In this document: positions 22,445 to 31,445 of the stretch, piece by piece
Layout: each line of letters opens with the position of its first letter
How positions within the stretch are numbered: position 1 is the stretch's first letter
Origin: AP-15 sp963698995
Lineage (GTDB): Bacteria > Pseudomonadota > Alphaproteobacteria > ATCC43930 > CGMCC-115725
Assembly: GCA_963698995.1 (NCBI GenBank)
Contig: CAVOTD010000037.1
Coordinates: forward strand, 1-64,000
DNA: 64,000 nt
Reading direction: 5' to 3'
The notes under the pieces: generated by a model
Database searches by the model: none
What the model was told of the DNA's origin: nothing
The model's input: only the letters and a program-made list of their open reading frames with translations
Translations under genes and position numbers: made by a program

Positions 22445-23341
22445 TTACACCTTGACGGTGGAGGCCTGGTAGATCTCGTCGATCGATGCCGCCAGCGTTT
22501 GATTGAACAAAGCATCACTCATCGAATGCCTGAGGTCTTCGACCAGGGCCCGCGAGAAGCTCGCGATCATGCCATGATTGGCGGCGAGGCGACGGCAGGC
22601 GTCGGCTCGCGTATAGCCGCCGGAGAGCGCGACGACCCGGGCCACGTGCTCGTGGTTGACCAGCGGCGCGTAGAGATCGGGAACATCCGGGAGCGTCAGC
22701 TTGAGCATCACCTTGCGGCCATCCGGCTGGGCGTCGAGCTTCCGCCTCAGTTCCGCCAGGAGGATGGCTTCCGCCTCGGCTTTGCCCGGGCTTTTGATCG
22801 AGACTTCTGGCTCGATGATCGGCATCAGCCCGTGCCCGGCGATCTGAGCGGCGACGTCGAACTGCTGCGTCACCACCGCGGCGATCCCTTCTTTCGAGGG
22901 TAGATTGATGACGGAGCGCATCTTGGTGCCGAAAACACCGAGCTTCGTCGCCCGGGTGAGCAGCGCGTCGAGTGTCGGCATCGGCCTCATCAGGCTGACC
23001 CCGTCTTTTTCGGGCTCGAGCCCCTTGTCAACCTTCACGAAGGGGATGACACCCCGCTCCTCCCGCAAGAAAGCCGAAGTAGGCTTGTCCTGAACTTTCC
23101 CGTCCATCGTGCCTTCGAACAGGATGGTCCCGATCACTTTGGCACCGGTGAAGGCAGGCGCCGTCATGATGCGCACGCGCATTTCATGCATGAGCCCGAA
23201 CATCTCGGCGTCGCCACTGTAAGCGCCGTCCGGAACGCCGTAGAGGCGTAGGGCCCCGGGGGTCGATCCGCCGCTCTGGTCAAGCGCGGCGATGAAGCCG
23301 CCCTTCCCGGAGATTTGTGCCGTCATCTGGTTATCGCCCAT
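22445..23341 (-). CDS. Class I fructose-bisphosphate aldolase
   Basis: 298-residue Schiff-base aldolase cleaving fructose 1,6-bisphosphate to the two triose phosphates. The ATG at 23341 follows GAGG at good spacing. Family blocks are FIAALDQSGGSTPGALRLYGV at the N-terminus, VIGTILFEGTMDG, FVKVDKGL, GHGLMPIIEPEVSI with the conserved Glu-Pro-Glu, and KLTLPDVPDLY containing the presumed Schiff-base Lys. The C-terminus (IASFSRALVEDLRHSMSDALFNQTLAASIDEIYQAST) is also typical of bacterial class I enzymes. Monocistronic. Intact. Confidence 0.9.
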   Translation of the reverse strand: MGDNQMTAQISGKGGFIAALDQSGGSTPGALRLYGVPDGAYSGDAEMFGLMHEMRVRIMTAPAFTGAKVIGTILFEGTMDGKVQDKPTSAFLREERGVIPFVKVDKGLEPEKDGVSLMRPMPTLDALLTRATKLGVFGTKMRSVINLPSKEGIAAVVTQQFDVAAQIAGHGLMPIIEPEVSIKSPGKAEAEAILLAELRRKLDAQPDGRKVMLKLTLPDVPDLYAPLVNHEHVARVVALSGGYTRADACRRLAANHGMIASFSRALVEDLRHSMSDALFNQTLAASIDEIYQASTVKV

Positions 23342-23461
23342 GTCATGATCCTCATCCAAGGCCCGCACGTTCAGGGCAGCGCGTCCGCCTCGACCGATTT
23401 CCGTCGATCGGATCAGATTATTGGCACGGCCTTATGGATGCAATCCTCGCACGACTTTCGT

Positions 23462-23575
23462 CCTTAACGAGCGCACGCCGCCCCGTACAAAGCGGCAGAC
23501 AAATTTGGCGAGGCGCTCGTCGGGACGATGGCAACCCCCTTAACGAGCGCACGCCGCCCCGTACAAAGCGGCAGA
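23462..23575. repeat. Pair of identical 38-base direct repeats
   Basis: The same 38 bases, beginning CCTTAACGAGCGCACGCCGC, occur at 23462-23499 and 23538-23575, separated by 38 bases. They lie at the edge of the integrase remnant and may mark a slipped duplication or a recombination footprint. Confidence 0.85.
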
Positions 23576-23962
23576 GATCGATCGCCCGCAGGAAAAGGCG
23601 TGCGCTGCCGGGCTTCCGGTCCGCAAGCTGGCTGACGAAATCGCGGCCTTCTTGGGTCAGCACGTAAGCCTTGGGCGAAATCTGAGCAGCAGCGCCCACT
23701 TGCCGCGGCTTGCGAGGCGGCCAAGATCGATCCACCCGTCAACTTCCACGGACTGCGCCACACCTATGCGAGCCGCCTCACCATGCGCGGCGTCCCGCTC
23801 GCGGTGATCGCGGCGCAACTCGGCCACACCGACACCCGCATGGTAGAGAAGCTTTACGGCCATCTGGCGCCGAGCTACGTCGCCGATACGGTGCGCAAGG
23901 CCTTCGGCTCACTCGGGATCGTCGAGCCTTCAAACGTGGTGCCGATTGGCGTGGTTCGGTAG
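23550..23962 (+). pseudogene. Tyrosine recombinase remnant, internally inverted
   Basis: The plus strand from about 23706 encodes ACEAAKIDPPVNFHGLRHTYASRLTMRGVPLAVIAAQLGHTDTRMVEKLYGHLAP, the catalytic C-terminus of a phage-type integrase (HxLRH, LGHTD, catalytic Tyr in KLYGH), stopping at 23962. The part that should precede it is instead readable on the minus strand just upstream (VLTQEGRDFVSQLADRKPGSARLF, within 23550-23700), so the gene seems to have suffered an internal inversion. N-terminus missing. Non-functional. Confidence 0.75.
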
Positions 23963-24080
23963 CATTTAGTGCGACCTTCTCGGACCAGCCGACTCGATCC
24001 GCTGCGAAATACTGCATGCGACACCACACGACGAGCACCGGAGGATCGTCCGCTCTGACAGAACCCGATGACGCGGCCGC

Positions 24081-24275
24081 ATGGGTTGGCAGCGGGCATC
24101 TGGTTACAATTGGCGTGCCTTGGTGGAAGCGGAGATCAGCCGCTACAAGCGCGTGATCGGTGACGCGCTGCGCTCGCCGACCGACGGTCGGCAGACGACC
24201 GAGGTGGCCATTGCTGTCGCGTCGCTGAACCGCATGCTGCAGCTTGGGCGGCCGGAGTACGTTCGCCTCACATGA
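24081..24275 (+). pseudogene. IS5-type transposase C-terminal fragment
   Basis: GWQRASGYNWRALVEAEISRYKRVIGDAL ... ALNRMLQLGRPE-like sequence is the C-terminal end of IS5-group DDE transposases (the catalytic Glu region, VEAEISRYK). No N-terminal part or inverted repeats are seen, so this is a relic. Confidence 0.65.
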
Positions 24276-24405
24276 ATGTCGCCGCAGGGGCCTAACTTCG
24301 CCCGGCTGCTGATCCGTGCAACAAAGCCGGGAGACGGTATTCCGTAGCTGCCGCCTTACCAGATCCTGATTCCGGGCTCACGCAGCAACCCTCCTACGGC
24401 CCCGC

Positions 24406-26046
24406 CTAGGCCAGCGCCAGCTTGCGATATCCGTCCGCCGCCACCGCATCGCAGTGCTCGCGAAAGGCGGGGTGGCCGCCGCTGTAGCGCATGATCTTGC
24501 GGGTCTCTTTGCCCTCGACGTTGCGGTTGACACCGGTCATCCACGAGTCGATTTCGTTCATCAGCAACCCCTCGCCCAGCGCCTTGACGTGGGCGGTCCA
24601 GTCGGCGACGCCGGCGGCGGTAGCCTCGATCCGCGTCAGGCCGCGGTCGCGCGCGAAGCGCACCAGGCCGGTCACCCAATCGACGCTGTATTCGGCGGCG
24701 CGCGGAAAATTGCCGAGCCCGGCATGCGGGCCCATCACCATCAGCATGTTGGGGAAGCCTTCGACCAGAATGCCGAGACAGGTCTGCGGCCCGTCCTTCC
24801 ACTTGTCCTTCAGCCGGCACCCATCGACGCCCCTGATATCGATACGGTCGAAACTGCCGGTGATCGCGTCGAAGCCGGTCGCGTAGATGATGACGTCGAA
24901 CTCGTACTCGGCATCGCTGGTCTTGATGCCGGTCGGCGTGATGCGCTCGATCGGCGTCTCGTTGATGTCGACCAGCTTGACGTTGGGCTGGTTGTAGACC
25001 TCGTAGTAGCGGGTCTCGAGCGGCACGCGGCGGGTACCGAAGCCGTGGTTCTTGGGGATCAGCTTCTCGGCCACCGTCGGGTCCTTGACGCGCTGGCGGA
25101 TCTTGCGCGCGATGAAATCCGAGATCAGCGCGTTGGCCTCGCGGTCGACCAGGATGTCCCGGAAGTTGCCTTGCCAGATGCCGAAGCCGGGCTCGGCGTA
25201 GAGCTTCTCCCAGAAAGCCTCGCGTTCCTCTTGCGTCACCTCGTGCGTGGCGCGCGGGTCGGGGGCGTGAATAAAGCAACCGGGTGTGTCGCTGCAGCGC
25301 GCGAAGATCTCGGGATAGCTGGCCCGGATCCGGCGCATCTCCTCCTCGCCGATCTTGTCGTTGTGCAGGGGCGCGCACCAGTTGGGGGTGCGCTGGAACA
25401 CGGTCAAGTGGCCAACGGTCTTAGCCACTTCCTGGATGGTCTGCACGGCGGTGGCACCGGTCCCGATCACCGCGACGCGCTTGCCGTCGAAGTTCACCGG
25501 TTCCTTGGGCCAGTAATGCGTGTGGCACGACTTGCCCTTGAATGTGTTGACGCCTGGGATGCGCGGCATGGTCGGCGCCGAGAGCACGCCAATGGCAGTG
25601 ATCAAGAGGCGTGTGCAATAGCGCCCGCCATCCTCCAGCACCACGTCCCAGCTGCGCGTCTCCTCGTGGAAGTGCGCGGCGATGACGCGGCTCTGGAACT
25701 GGATGTCACAACGCAGATCGAACTTGTCGGCGACATAGTTGAGATAGCGCTCCGTCTCGGGCTGCGGCGCGAAGCGCTCGGCCCAGTTCCATTCCTCCAG
25801 CAGCTCCTGTGAAAAGGAGTAGCCGTAGGTATAGCTCTCCGAATCGAAGCGGGCGCCGGGATAGCGGTTCCAGTACCAGGTGCCGCCGACGCCGGTACCG
25901 GTTTCGAACACCCGCACGTTGAGGCCGAGTTCGCGCAGCTTGTAGAGCTGGTAGAGCCCGGAAACGCCGGCACCGATGATGACCGCGTCAAAATCCAAGG
26001 CCCGGTCGGCAGCGACGTCGCGCGTTGCCGCCCGTGAGGCAATCAT
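24406..26046 (-). CDS. Flavin-dependent Baeyer-Villiger-type monooxygenase
   Basis: 546 residues from the ATG at 26046, the size of cyclohexanone monooxygenases. The FAD Rossmann motif IGAGVSG lies near residue 25, the Baeyer-Villiger fingerprint FKGKSCHTHYWP (FxGxxxHxxxWP) in the middle, and the NADPH Rossmann motif IGTGATAVQ directly after it. These enzymes insert one oxygen atom into ketones or oxidise heteroatoms using NADPH and O2. It is co-directional with the amidohydrolase at 26158, 111 bases upstream, and divergent from the Rieske dioxygenase, suggesting a catabolic cluster for a cyclic or aromatic compound. Substrate not predictable. Intact. Confidence 0.88.
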   Translation of the reverse strand: MIASRAATRDVAADRALDFDAVIIGAGVSGLYQLYKLRELGLNVRVFETGTGVGGTWYWNRYPGARFDSESYTYGYSFSQELLEEWNWAERFAPQPETERYLNYVADKFDLRCDIQFQSRVIAAHFHEETRSWDVVLEDGGRYCTRLLITAIGVLSAPTMPRIPGVNTFKGKSCHTHYWPKEPVNFDGKRVAVIGTGATAVQTIQEVAKTVGHLTVFQRTPNWCAPLHNDKIGEEEMRRIRASYPEIFARCSDTPGCFIHAPDPRATHEVTQEEREAFWEKLYAEPGFGIWQGNFRDILVDREANALISDFIARKIRQRVKDPTVAEKLIPKNHGFGTRRVPLETRYYEVYNQPNVKLVDINETPIERITPTGIKTSDAEYEFDVIIYATGFDAITGSFDRIDIRGVDGCRLKDKWKDGPQTCLGILVEGFPNMLMVMGPHAGLGNFPRAAEYSVDWVTGLVRFARDRGLTRIEATAAGVADWTAHVKALGEGLLMNEIDSWMTGVNRNVEGKETRKIMRYSGGHPAFREHCDAVAADGYRKLALA

Positions 26047-26157
26047 GCTCTCTGTTCCCGACACCGGAGATGTCCCCTCGAAGGATTTCACTCCCGACTG
26101 CGGATGACCATCAGGGCGCGCATCTCGCACCAGGACCGCGGTCTGGCGCTGGAGGGA

Positions 26158-27189
26158 TTAGGCGGCGGCTCTTTCGCCCTGCGCGGTCCTTGCGACGCGG
26201 GCGAGCATCGCAGCGGCGTTGCGGTGCAGGATCTGCTCACGCGCTTCCTCGCCGATCTGCGCTTCCGCGAGCGCCTTCTGGGTCCAGTCGCAGCCGAACT
26301 CGGTGCCGTCGGTGCCGCAGACGATGCGCTCGGCGCCGTAGAGGCTCACGGCCGCCTCGATCGAACGGGGGCCGAACGAGTTGCAATCCACGTACACCTT
26401 CGCCTTCCGGAAGCGCGACGACGGCAGCTCCTCCTGCGGTGTGTCGAGCAGGCAGCGGTGGTCCATGCGCTCGACCTCGTAGGGAATATTGCCGCCCAAA
26501 TTGTGGACGTGGATCATCGCGTCGGGGTAGGACGCGAGGTAGTCGGTGAGAGACAGCGTCACCATCACCGAGGATAGGCTCGCCTGCATGTCGAGCGTGC
26601 CGTTGCGGCGGCGCGCATTGTCCGTGTCGCCCGCGACCTTGGGGAAAGCGTCGCCCGGCCGCGGGCCGTGGTGGATGAAGAGCACTGCGCGGTGGCGGTT
26701 TGCGATTTCCAGCAGCGGCCGCATCGCTTCGGCGTCACTGCGCGTCAGGAAGGCGTTGCCTGGGATCTGCGCACCGATCATGCCCGGCAGCCCGAGCGCC
26801 CGCTCGAGCTCGGCGGCGGCGGCGGAAATGTCCGTCAAGGGCAGCGCGGCGTAGGCGGCGAAGCGGCCCGGATGTTCCTGGCAAATCGCGGAAAGCCCGT
26901 CGTTGACGGTCCGGCACAGCGGCTCGGACACGTCCAGCGGCTGGGCCTCGATCCAGCAGAACGACCCGAGGAGCGACAGCACGCTCACCTCGACCCCCTG
27001 GCGGTCCATCCGAGCGAGATGGAAATCGACGTCATCGAAAGCCTCGCCGAGGGGTTCTTCGCCCATCCGCCCGGACTTCAGCACCTCGACGCCGTCCGGA
27101 TTGCGCAGGATGCGCGGTTCCCTGGTACGAGCCCGTAAGGCGTCGGCTACTTCGGCCGGCCTCCAATGGGCATGCATGTCGATCATCAT
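26158..27189 (-). CDS. Amidohydrolase-2 family (ACMSD-like metal-dependent decarboxylase/hydrolase)
   Basis: 343 residues. The N-terminal metal motif MIDMHAHWRP (HxH) is followed by VSVLSL, a central LFIHHGPRPG, MIHVHNLGGNIPYEVERMDHR with the conserved His, and the late metal Asp in CGTDGTEFG. This is the aminocarboxymuconate-semialdehyde-decarboxylase branch, whose members decarboxylate or hydrate aromatic ring-cleavage products. It lies 80 bases from the divergent Rieske dioxygenase start, so a shared regulatory region at 27190-27268 probably coordinates the cluster. Intact. Confidence 0.87.
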   Translation of the reverse strand: MMIDMHAHWRPAEVADALRARTREPRILRNPDGVEVLKSGRMGEEPLGEAFDDVDFHLARMDRQGVEVSVLSLLGSFCWIEAQPLDVSEPLCRTVNDGLSAICQEHPGRFAAYAALPLTDISAAAAELERALGLPGMIGAQIPGNAFLTRSDAEAMRPLLEIANRHRAVLFIHHGPRPGDAFPKVAGDTDNARRRNGTLDMQASLSSVMVTLSLTDYLASYPDAMIHVHNLGGNIPYEVERMDHRCLLDTPQEELPSSRFRKAKVYVDCNSFGPRSIEAAVSLYGAERIVCGTDGTEFGCDWTQKALAEAQIGEEAREQILHRNAAAMLARVARTAQGERAAA

Positions 27190-27268
27190 GGCTGTCTCCT
27201 CGATGGGCCGTCCGGTAGTCTAGTCTAATCCCCACGACGGCTCGCCGCAAAGGACGTAAGATCGAGCG

Positions 27269-28650
27269 ATGGGCACCACTCGGAAGTACGTCGTCATCGA
27301 CCCCGCCACCGGCAAACTCGACCGCCGCATCTTCAGCGATGAGGCGATCTACGACGACGAGATGGAGAAGATCTTCGGGCGCGCCTGGCTGATGATCGGG
27401 CATGAGAGCCTGGTGCCCGCGGCCGACGATTTCTTCCACACCTATATGGGCGAAGACCCGGTCATCCTGACCCGCGACGGGCAGGGCCGGCTGCACGCGC
27501 TCCTCAACATGTGCCGCCACCGCGGCAACCGCGTGTGCCGCGTTGACGACGGCAACGCCAAGCGCTTCATGTGCACCTATCACGGCTGGACCTACCGCAA
27601 CGACGGCGCCCTCGAGCACGTCCCCGGGGAGTCCGAGGCCTATTACGACGCGCTCGACAAGGCCGTCCCTCGGTCTGATCGAGGCCCGCGTCGAGACCTA
27701 TGCGGGCATCGTCTTCGCGACCTGGGCCAAGGACGCCCCGAGCCTCGAGGCCTATCTGGGCGACGCGCGCTGGTATCTCGACACCGTGTTCAATCGGCGG
27801 GACGGCGGCATGCAGGCGCTCGGCCCGATGAAATGGCTCGAGCCCGTCAACTGGAAGACGATGGTGGACAACTGCTCGGACAACTACCACGTCCCGACCA
27901 GCCATCTCTCCAGCGCCCGGGTCCAGACCCGCTACCTCGGCCGCCCGCGGCTGTCGCACGAGGACCAGTTCGCGAGCCCCAACAAGCACGCCTTTGTCAA
28001 CGGGCACGGGGTCACCTTCCGCGACGCGGACGACAACACGCCCCGCTACGTGCACGGCATGTCGAAGCGAGACGATTCCGGCTGTTCCAGGAGTACCACG
28101 ACGCGACGATGCCCGAGGTCGAGCGGCGGCTCGGCACATTCCGCGCGCGCCGGGTGCAGCTCGGCAACCATTCGATCTTCCCGAACGGGATCCTCGGGCT
28201 CCGGCTGGCCCTGCCGCGCGGCCCGCTCAAGACCGAGTTCTGGCATTTCGTGCTGTTGGACCGGGATATGCCCGAGGAGATCAAGCGCGCGATCCGTATC
28301 GGCAGCCAAGCCAACAACGGCGCCGCCGGCATGTTCGAGCAGGACGACGTCGACAACTGGCGCCAGGTGACCGCCGCGAGCACGAGCCGCCTCGGGCGCC
28401 GGCACCCGCAGGATCTGTCGATGGGCCTGGGGCACGCCGGGCCGCATCCGGATTATCCGGGGCTCGTCTCCGAGCGCTACATCTCGGAGAACAACCAGCG
28501 CCTCTTCTATCGGCGCTGGGAAGAGTTCATGAACGCGGAGAGCTGGGCCGACATCCCGCTCGACCCGATCACGGCCCGCTTCGACGGCACCGCGACGTAT
28601 ACGCGCTCCTTGGAGCCCTACCCCATCGATGGGGGAGGGTTGGGAGGGGG
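27269..28650 (+). pseudogene. Rieske aromatic-ring-hydroxylating dioxygenase, large subunit (two frameshifts, disrupted end)
   Basis: Oxygenase alpha subunit that dihydroxylates aromatic rings with electrons from a reductase. The Rieske [2Fe-2S] site is CRHRGNRVC ... CTYHGW. The mononuclear iron site DNCSDNYHVPTSH is in the second frame, and LGNHSIFPNGILGLRLALPRGP and RRWEEFMNAESWADI are in the last. An extra base near 27664 and a lost base near 28075 move between frames; otherwise the protein is complete. The end is unusual: after TYTRSLEPY the frame runs into a palindromic element (28615-28650) and on into DUF559 DNA, so the native C-terminus has been replaced. The beta subunit gene is displaced to 29092. 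Confidence 0.83.
28615..28650. repeat. Palindromic element R3 at the 5' side of the DUF559 gene
   Basis: Centre CCCCATCGATGGGG (28621-28634) followed by the GGGGGAGGGTTGGGAGGGGG arm. It shares the GGGGGAGGG core with R1, R2 and R4, overlaps the end of the dioxygenase reading frame, and ends six bases before the DUF559 start codon. Confidence 0.82.
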
Positions 28651-28655
28651 TGACA

Positions 28656-29045
28656 ATGAAGAAGCATCCCGCTCACGGCGCACATGCGCGCGCTCGCGCT
28701 TTGCGGCAGGACATGACCGAGGCGGAGAGGCGGGTCTGGCAAATCCTGCGCTCGCAGCAAATTACGGGGTACAAGTTCCGCCGCCAGGTGCCGATCGGCC
28801 GCTACATCGCCGATTTTGTGTGCCACGAGGCCCGGTTGATCGTGGAAATCGACGGCGGCCAACACGATCGCTCGTCGCCGCCGGAAGCCGAGCGAAGCGA
28901 GTTCCTGCAAACCGAAGGTTATCGCATTCTGCGGTTTTGGAACAACGAGGTCCTGGCAAATCTTGACGGCGTCCATAAGGCGATCGCCGACGAGCTGGCC
29001 GCATCACCCCCACCCAAACCCTCCCCCATCAAGGGGGAGGGCTGA
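28656..29045 (+). CDS. DUF559 endonuclease-like protein bracketed by palindromes
   Basis: 129 residues. RARALRQDMTEAERRVWQILRSQQITGYKFRRQVPIGRYIADFVCHEARLIVEIDGGQH is the DUF559 domain, a Vsr/PD-(D/E)xK-fold nuclease. The likely metal residues are the Asp of ADFVC and the Glu and Asp of VEIDGGQH. The end (EGYRILRFWNNEVLANLDGVHKAI) is also typical. The last residues PPPKPSPIKGEG are translated from palindrome R4, a fusion I recall as common in this family. The gene sits precisely between the alpha and beta subunit genes of a dioxygenase, with palindromes R3 upstream and R4/R5 downstream. No function has been established for DUF559; nicking or repair of hairpin DNA is a hypothesis. Confidence 0.88.
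   Translation: MKKHPAHGAHARARALRQDMTEAERRVWQILRSQQITGYKFRRQVPIGRYIADFVCHEARLIVEIDGGQHDRSSPPEAERSEFLQTEGYRILRFWNNEVLANLDGVHKAIADELAASPPPKPSPIKGEG
29007..29041. repeat. Palindromic element R4 overlapping the DUF559 3' end
   Basis: Core palindrome CCCTCCCCCAT-CA-AGGGGGAGGG at 29019-29041 with a CCCCCACCCAAA shoulder. It encodes the last codons of the DUF559 protein. Same core as R1-R3. Confidence 0.85.
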
Positions 29046-29050
29046 CCGTG

Positions 29051-29089
29051 CGCTCCCGCCCCCTCGATGGGGGCGGGCCGGGGTGGGAG
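29051..29089. repeat. Palindromic element R5 between DUF559 and the dioxygenase beta subunit
   Basis: Palindrome CCCGCCCCC-TCGA-TGGGGGCGGG at 29055-29077 plus an outer CTCCC/GGGAG pair. A variant of the R1-R4 core (CCGCCCCC instead of CCTCCCCC). It ends just before the beta-subunit start codon at 29092 and may supply its leader. Confidence 0.8.
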
Positions 29090-29091
29090 TG

Positions 29092-29673
29092 ATGCGCGCC
29101 AAGCGACGGAGGCGATCGGTGAACACGAAACGCGCGCACGAAGCCGCGGCCGCCCCGGTGGCGCTGACACCGCAGCAGGCGCTGTGGCTCGAGCTGATGC
29201 AATTCTACATCCGCGAGGCCTGGCTGCTCGACGAGCGCAAGCTCAAGGAGTGGCTCGATCTCTTCACCGACGATGTCCTCTACTTCATGCCCCGCCGCAA
29301 GAACGTCCCGCGCCGGGAAGCGCACCGCGAGCTGACGCCGCTCGGCGATCTGGCGATCCTCGAGGAGGACAAGCGCTATCTCGAGATGCGGGTGGCCCGG
29401 CTCGACACCGGGATGGCCTGGGCCGAGGATCCCCCGTCGCGCACCCGTCACCTGATCGGCAATCTCGAGGCGGCGCCGCTGGAGAACGGCGAGGTCGAGG
29501 CCAGGACCGCGTTTCTGGTGTACCGCTCGCACCTGGAGACCGATCATCAGCTCCTCTCCGGCTGCCGCGAGGATGTGCTGCGCAAGGTGAACGGCGCGTG
29601 GAAGGTGGCCCGGCGCACGATCGTGCTCGACGCCAACGTCCTGCTCGACAAGAACCTCAGCGTCTTCCTCTAG
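29092..29673 (+). CDS. Aromatic-ring-hydroxylating dioxygenase, small (beta) subunit
   Basis: About 190 residues of the cystatin-like beta-subunit fold: QALWLELMQFYIREAWLLDERKLKEWLDLFTDDVLYFMPRR, RHLIGNLEA, ARTAFLVYRSHLETDHQLLSGCREDVLRK and the closing ARRTIVLDANVLLDKNLSVFL. It is the structural partner of the Rieske alpha subunit at 27269. ATG 29092 or GTG 29119 could be the start; the latter is closer to family N-termini. Normally alpha and beta genes are nearly contiguous; here about 440 bases carrying DUF559 separate them. Intact. No ferredoxin or reductase gene is present nearby. Confidence 0.86.
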   Translation: MRAKRRRRSVNTKRAHEAAAAPVALTPQQALWLELMQFYIREAWLLDERKLKEWLDLFTDDVLYFMPRRKNVPRREAHRELTPLGDLAILEEDKRYLEMRVARLDTGMAWAEDPPSRTRHLIGNLEAAPLENGEVEARTAFLVYRSHLETDHQLLSGCREDVLRKVNGAWKVARRTIVLDANVLLDKNLSVFL

Positions 29674-29746
29674 GCCTGACGCCGGTTCGCCGAACTGTCA
29701 TCGAGTTGCGATAGGCTCCCCGGCCACCTGGAGCAACCTCGCGGCC

Positions 29747-31347
29747 ATGACCACACAGGACACCGAATTCAACCTCGAACTCAGTCGTCGCAAGCTGCTC
29801 GCCGCCGCAGGCATCGGAGGAGCGGCGATGGTGGCGGCGTCCCTCATCGGAACCGGAGACGCCGAGGCCGCACCCCCCTCACCGCCGATCGCCCGATCCG
29901 GTGGCGACACCTCCGGTCGCCGGACTGCATCTGCAGTTCGGCGCGGATGCATCGTCGGAGATGGTGGTGTCCTGGCACACGCTGCAACCCGTTCGCAATC
30001 CCCGCGTCGTGCTCGGGCGTCTCGATGGCAAGCTCGAGCAAACGGTCGAGGCCAAAGCGACCAGTTACACCGATGCCAAGTCCGGCCAGGTCGTCTACGC
30101 CTATCATGCGAAGCTCGGCGAGCTGCAGGCCGACTCCACTTATCTGTACGGGGCCATGCACGACGGCGCCGACGCCGGAGTTCGGTACGTTCCGCACCTC
30201 GCCGCGCGGCCGCGCGCCGTTCACCTTCACCAGCTTCGGCGATCAGGGCACGCCGACCCTCGGCAAGAAGTACGTGCCGCCCGCGGGGGTGACGATGCCG
30301 AACCCGCCGTATGTGAATGACAATCTCGGCTCGCCGGCGGCGGGCGATACCACGCTCGGCGTGGAGCGGCTGCAGCCCTTGTTCCACCTGTTCAACGGCG
30401 ATCTCTGTTACGCCAATCTCGCCGAGGACCGGGTGCGGACCTGGTGGGATTTCTGGGAGAACAACAGCCGCAGCGCCCGCAAGCGTCCCTGGATGCCCTC
30501 GGCCGGCAACCACGAGAACGAGCTGGGCAACGGACCGATCGGGTATCAGGCCTATCAGACCTACTTCTCGGTGCCGGAGGCGGCCGGCCAGACGGATGTG
30601 ACGCGCGGGCTTTGGTACGCCTTCACCGCCGGCTCGGTGCGGGTGATCAGCATCGCCAACGACGACGTCGCCTATCAGGACGGCGGCAACTCCTACGTCC
30701 GGGGCTATTCGGCGGGCGCGCAGAAGGCCTGGCTGGAAAAGGAATTGGCCGCCGCCCGCGGCGATCATGATATCGACTGGATCGTCGTGTGCATGCACCA
30801 GGTCGCCATCTCGACGGCCGACAAGTTCAATGGCGCGGACCTCGGGATCCGCGAGGAATGGGTGCCGCTGTTCGACAAATACGGCGTCGACCTCGTGGTG
30901 TGCGGGCACGAGCACCACTACGAGCGCTCGCACCCGATCCGCGGCCGGGAATCGAACGCCACCCTGACGCCGGTCCCCGCGGCGACCGCCACCGACGTGA
31001 TCGACACCACCAAGGGAACGGTGCACATGGTCATCGGCGGCGGCGGAACGTCTGTCCCGTCGAACCAGCTGTTCTTCAACCCGCCGCAGTGCCGGGTGAT
31101 CACCGCCGTCGGCGAACCCGACCCGGCGACCGGCAAGCGTCCGCCGGTCTACGTGAAGGAGCAAGCGCCTTGGTCGGCGGTGCGAAACGCTGCGCATTCC
31201 TACGGCTTCGCGGCATTCACCGTCGATCCGGGATCGGATCGCGGCGGCTTCACCACGATCAAGGTCACCTACTACGACGTGGTGGGACCGGACGGTCAGC
31301 TGGCCCCGTTCGAAACCTTCACGCTGCGCCGCCCCCGCCGCGACTAG
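29747..31347 (+). pseudogene. Purple acid phosphatase-type metallophosphoesterase, Tat-exported (two frameshifts)
   Basis: About 530 codons over three frames. A Tat leader (LSRRKLLAAAGIGGAAMVAASLIG) is followed by the fibronectin-like N-domain (HLQFGADASSEMVVSWHT), then the catalytic domain: FTSFGDQGTP, FNGDLCYAN, SAGNHENE, VVCMHQVA and CGHEHHYERSHP, which supply the di-metal ligands, the last being the classical GHxHxYER block. Breaks lie near 29895 and 30205 and leave both flanking protein parts otherwise complete. Periplasmic or secreted phosphomonoesterase. It lies 74 bases after the dioxygenase beta gene, but a functional link is not evident. Confidence 0.85.
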
Positions 31348-31445
31348 GCCAAGGCACGTTCGGAGCTGGCCGCCGGTCGGTCCACGGATGGTGCTGACAG
31401 CGCAGCAGGCCTCTGCACTGTCTCCACAAACGCCGGGGCAATTGC

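Noticed and set aside
23462..23575. CRISPR array from the 38-base direct repeats
   Set aside because: Only two repeats and one 38-base spacer, no cas genes, and the repeat overlaps integrase-derived coding sequence.
24454..25812. 452-codon plus-strand frame opposite the monooxygenase
   Set aside because: Antisense shadow of a high-GC gene. The minus strand carries both Rossmann motifs and the Baeyer-Villiger fingerprint.
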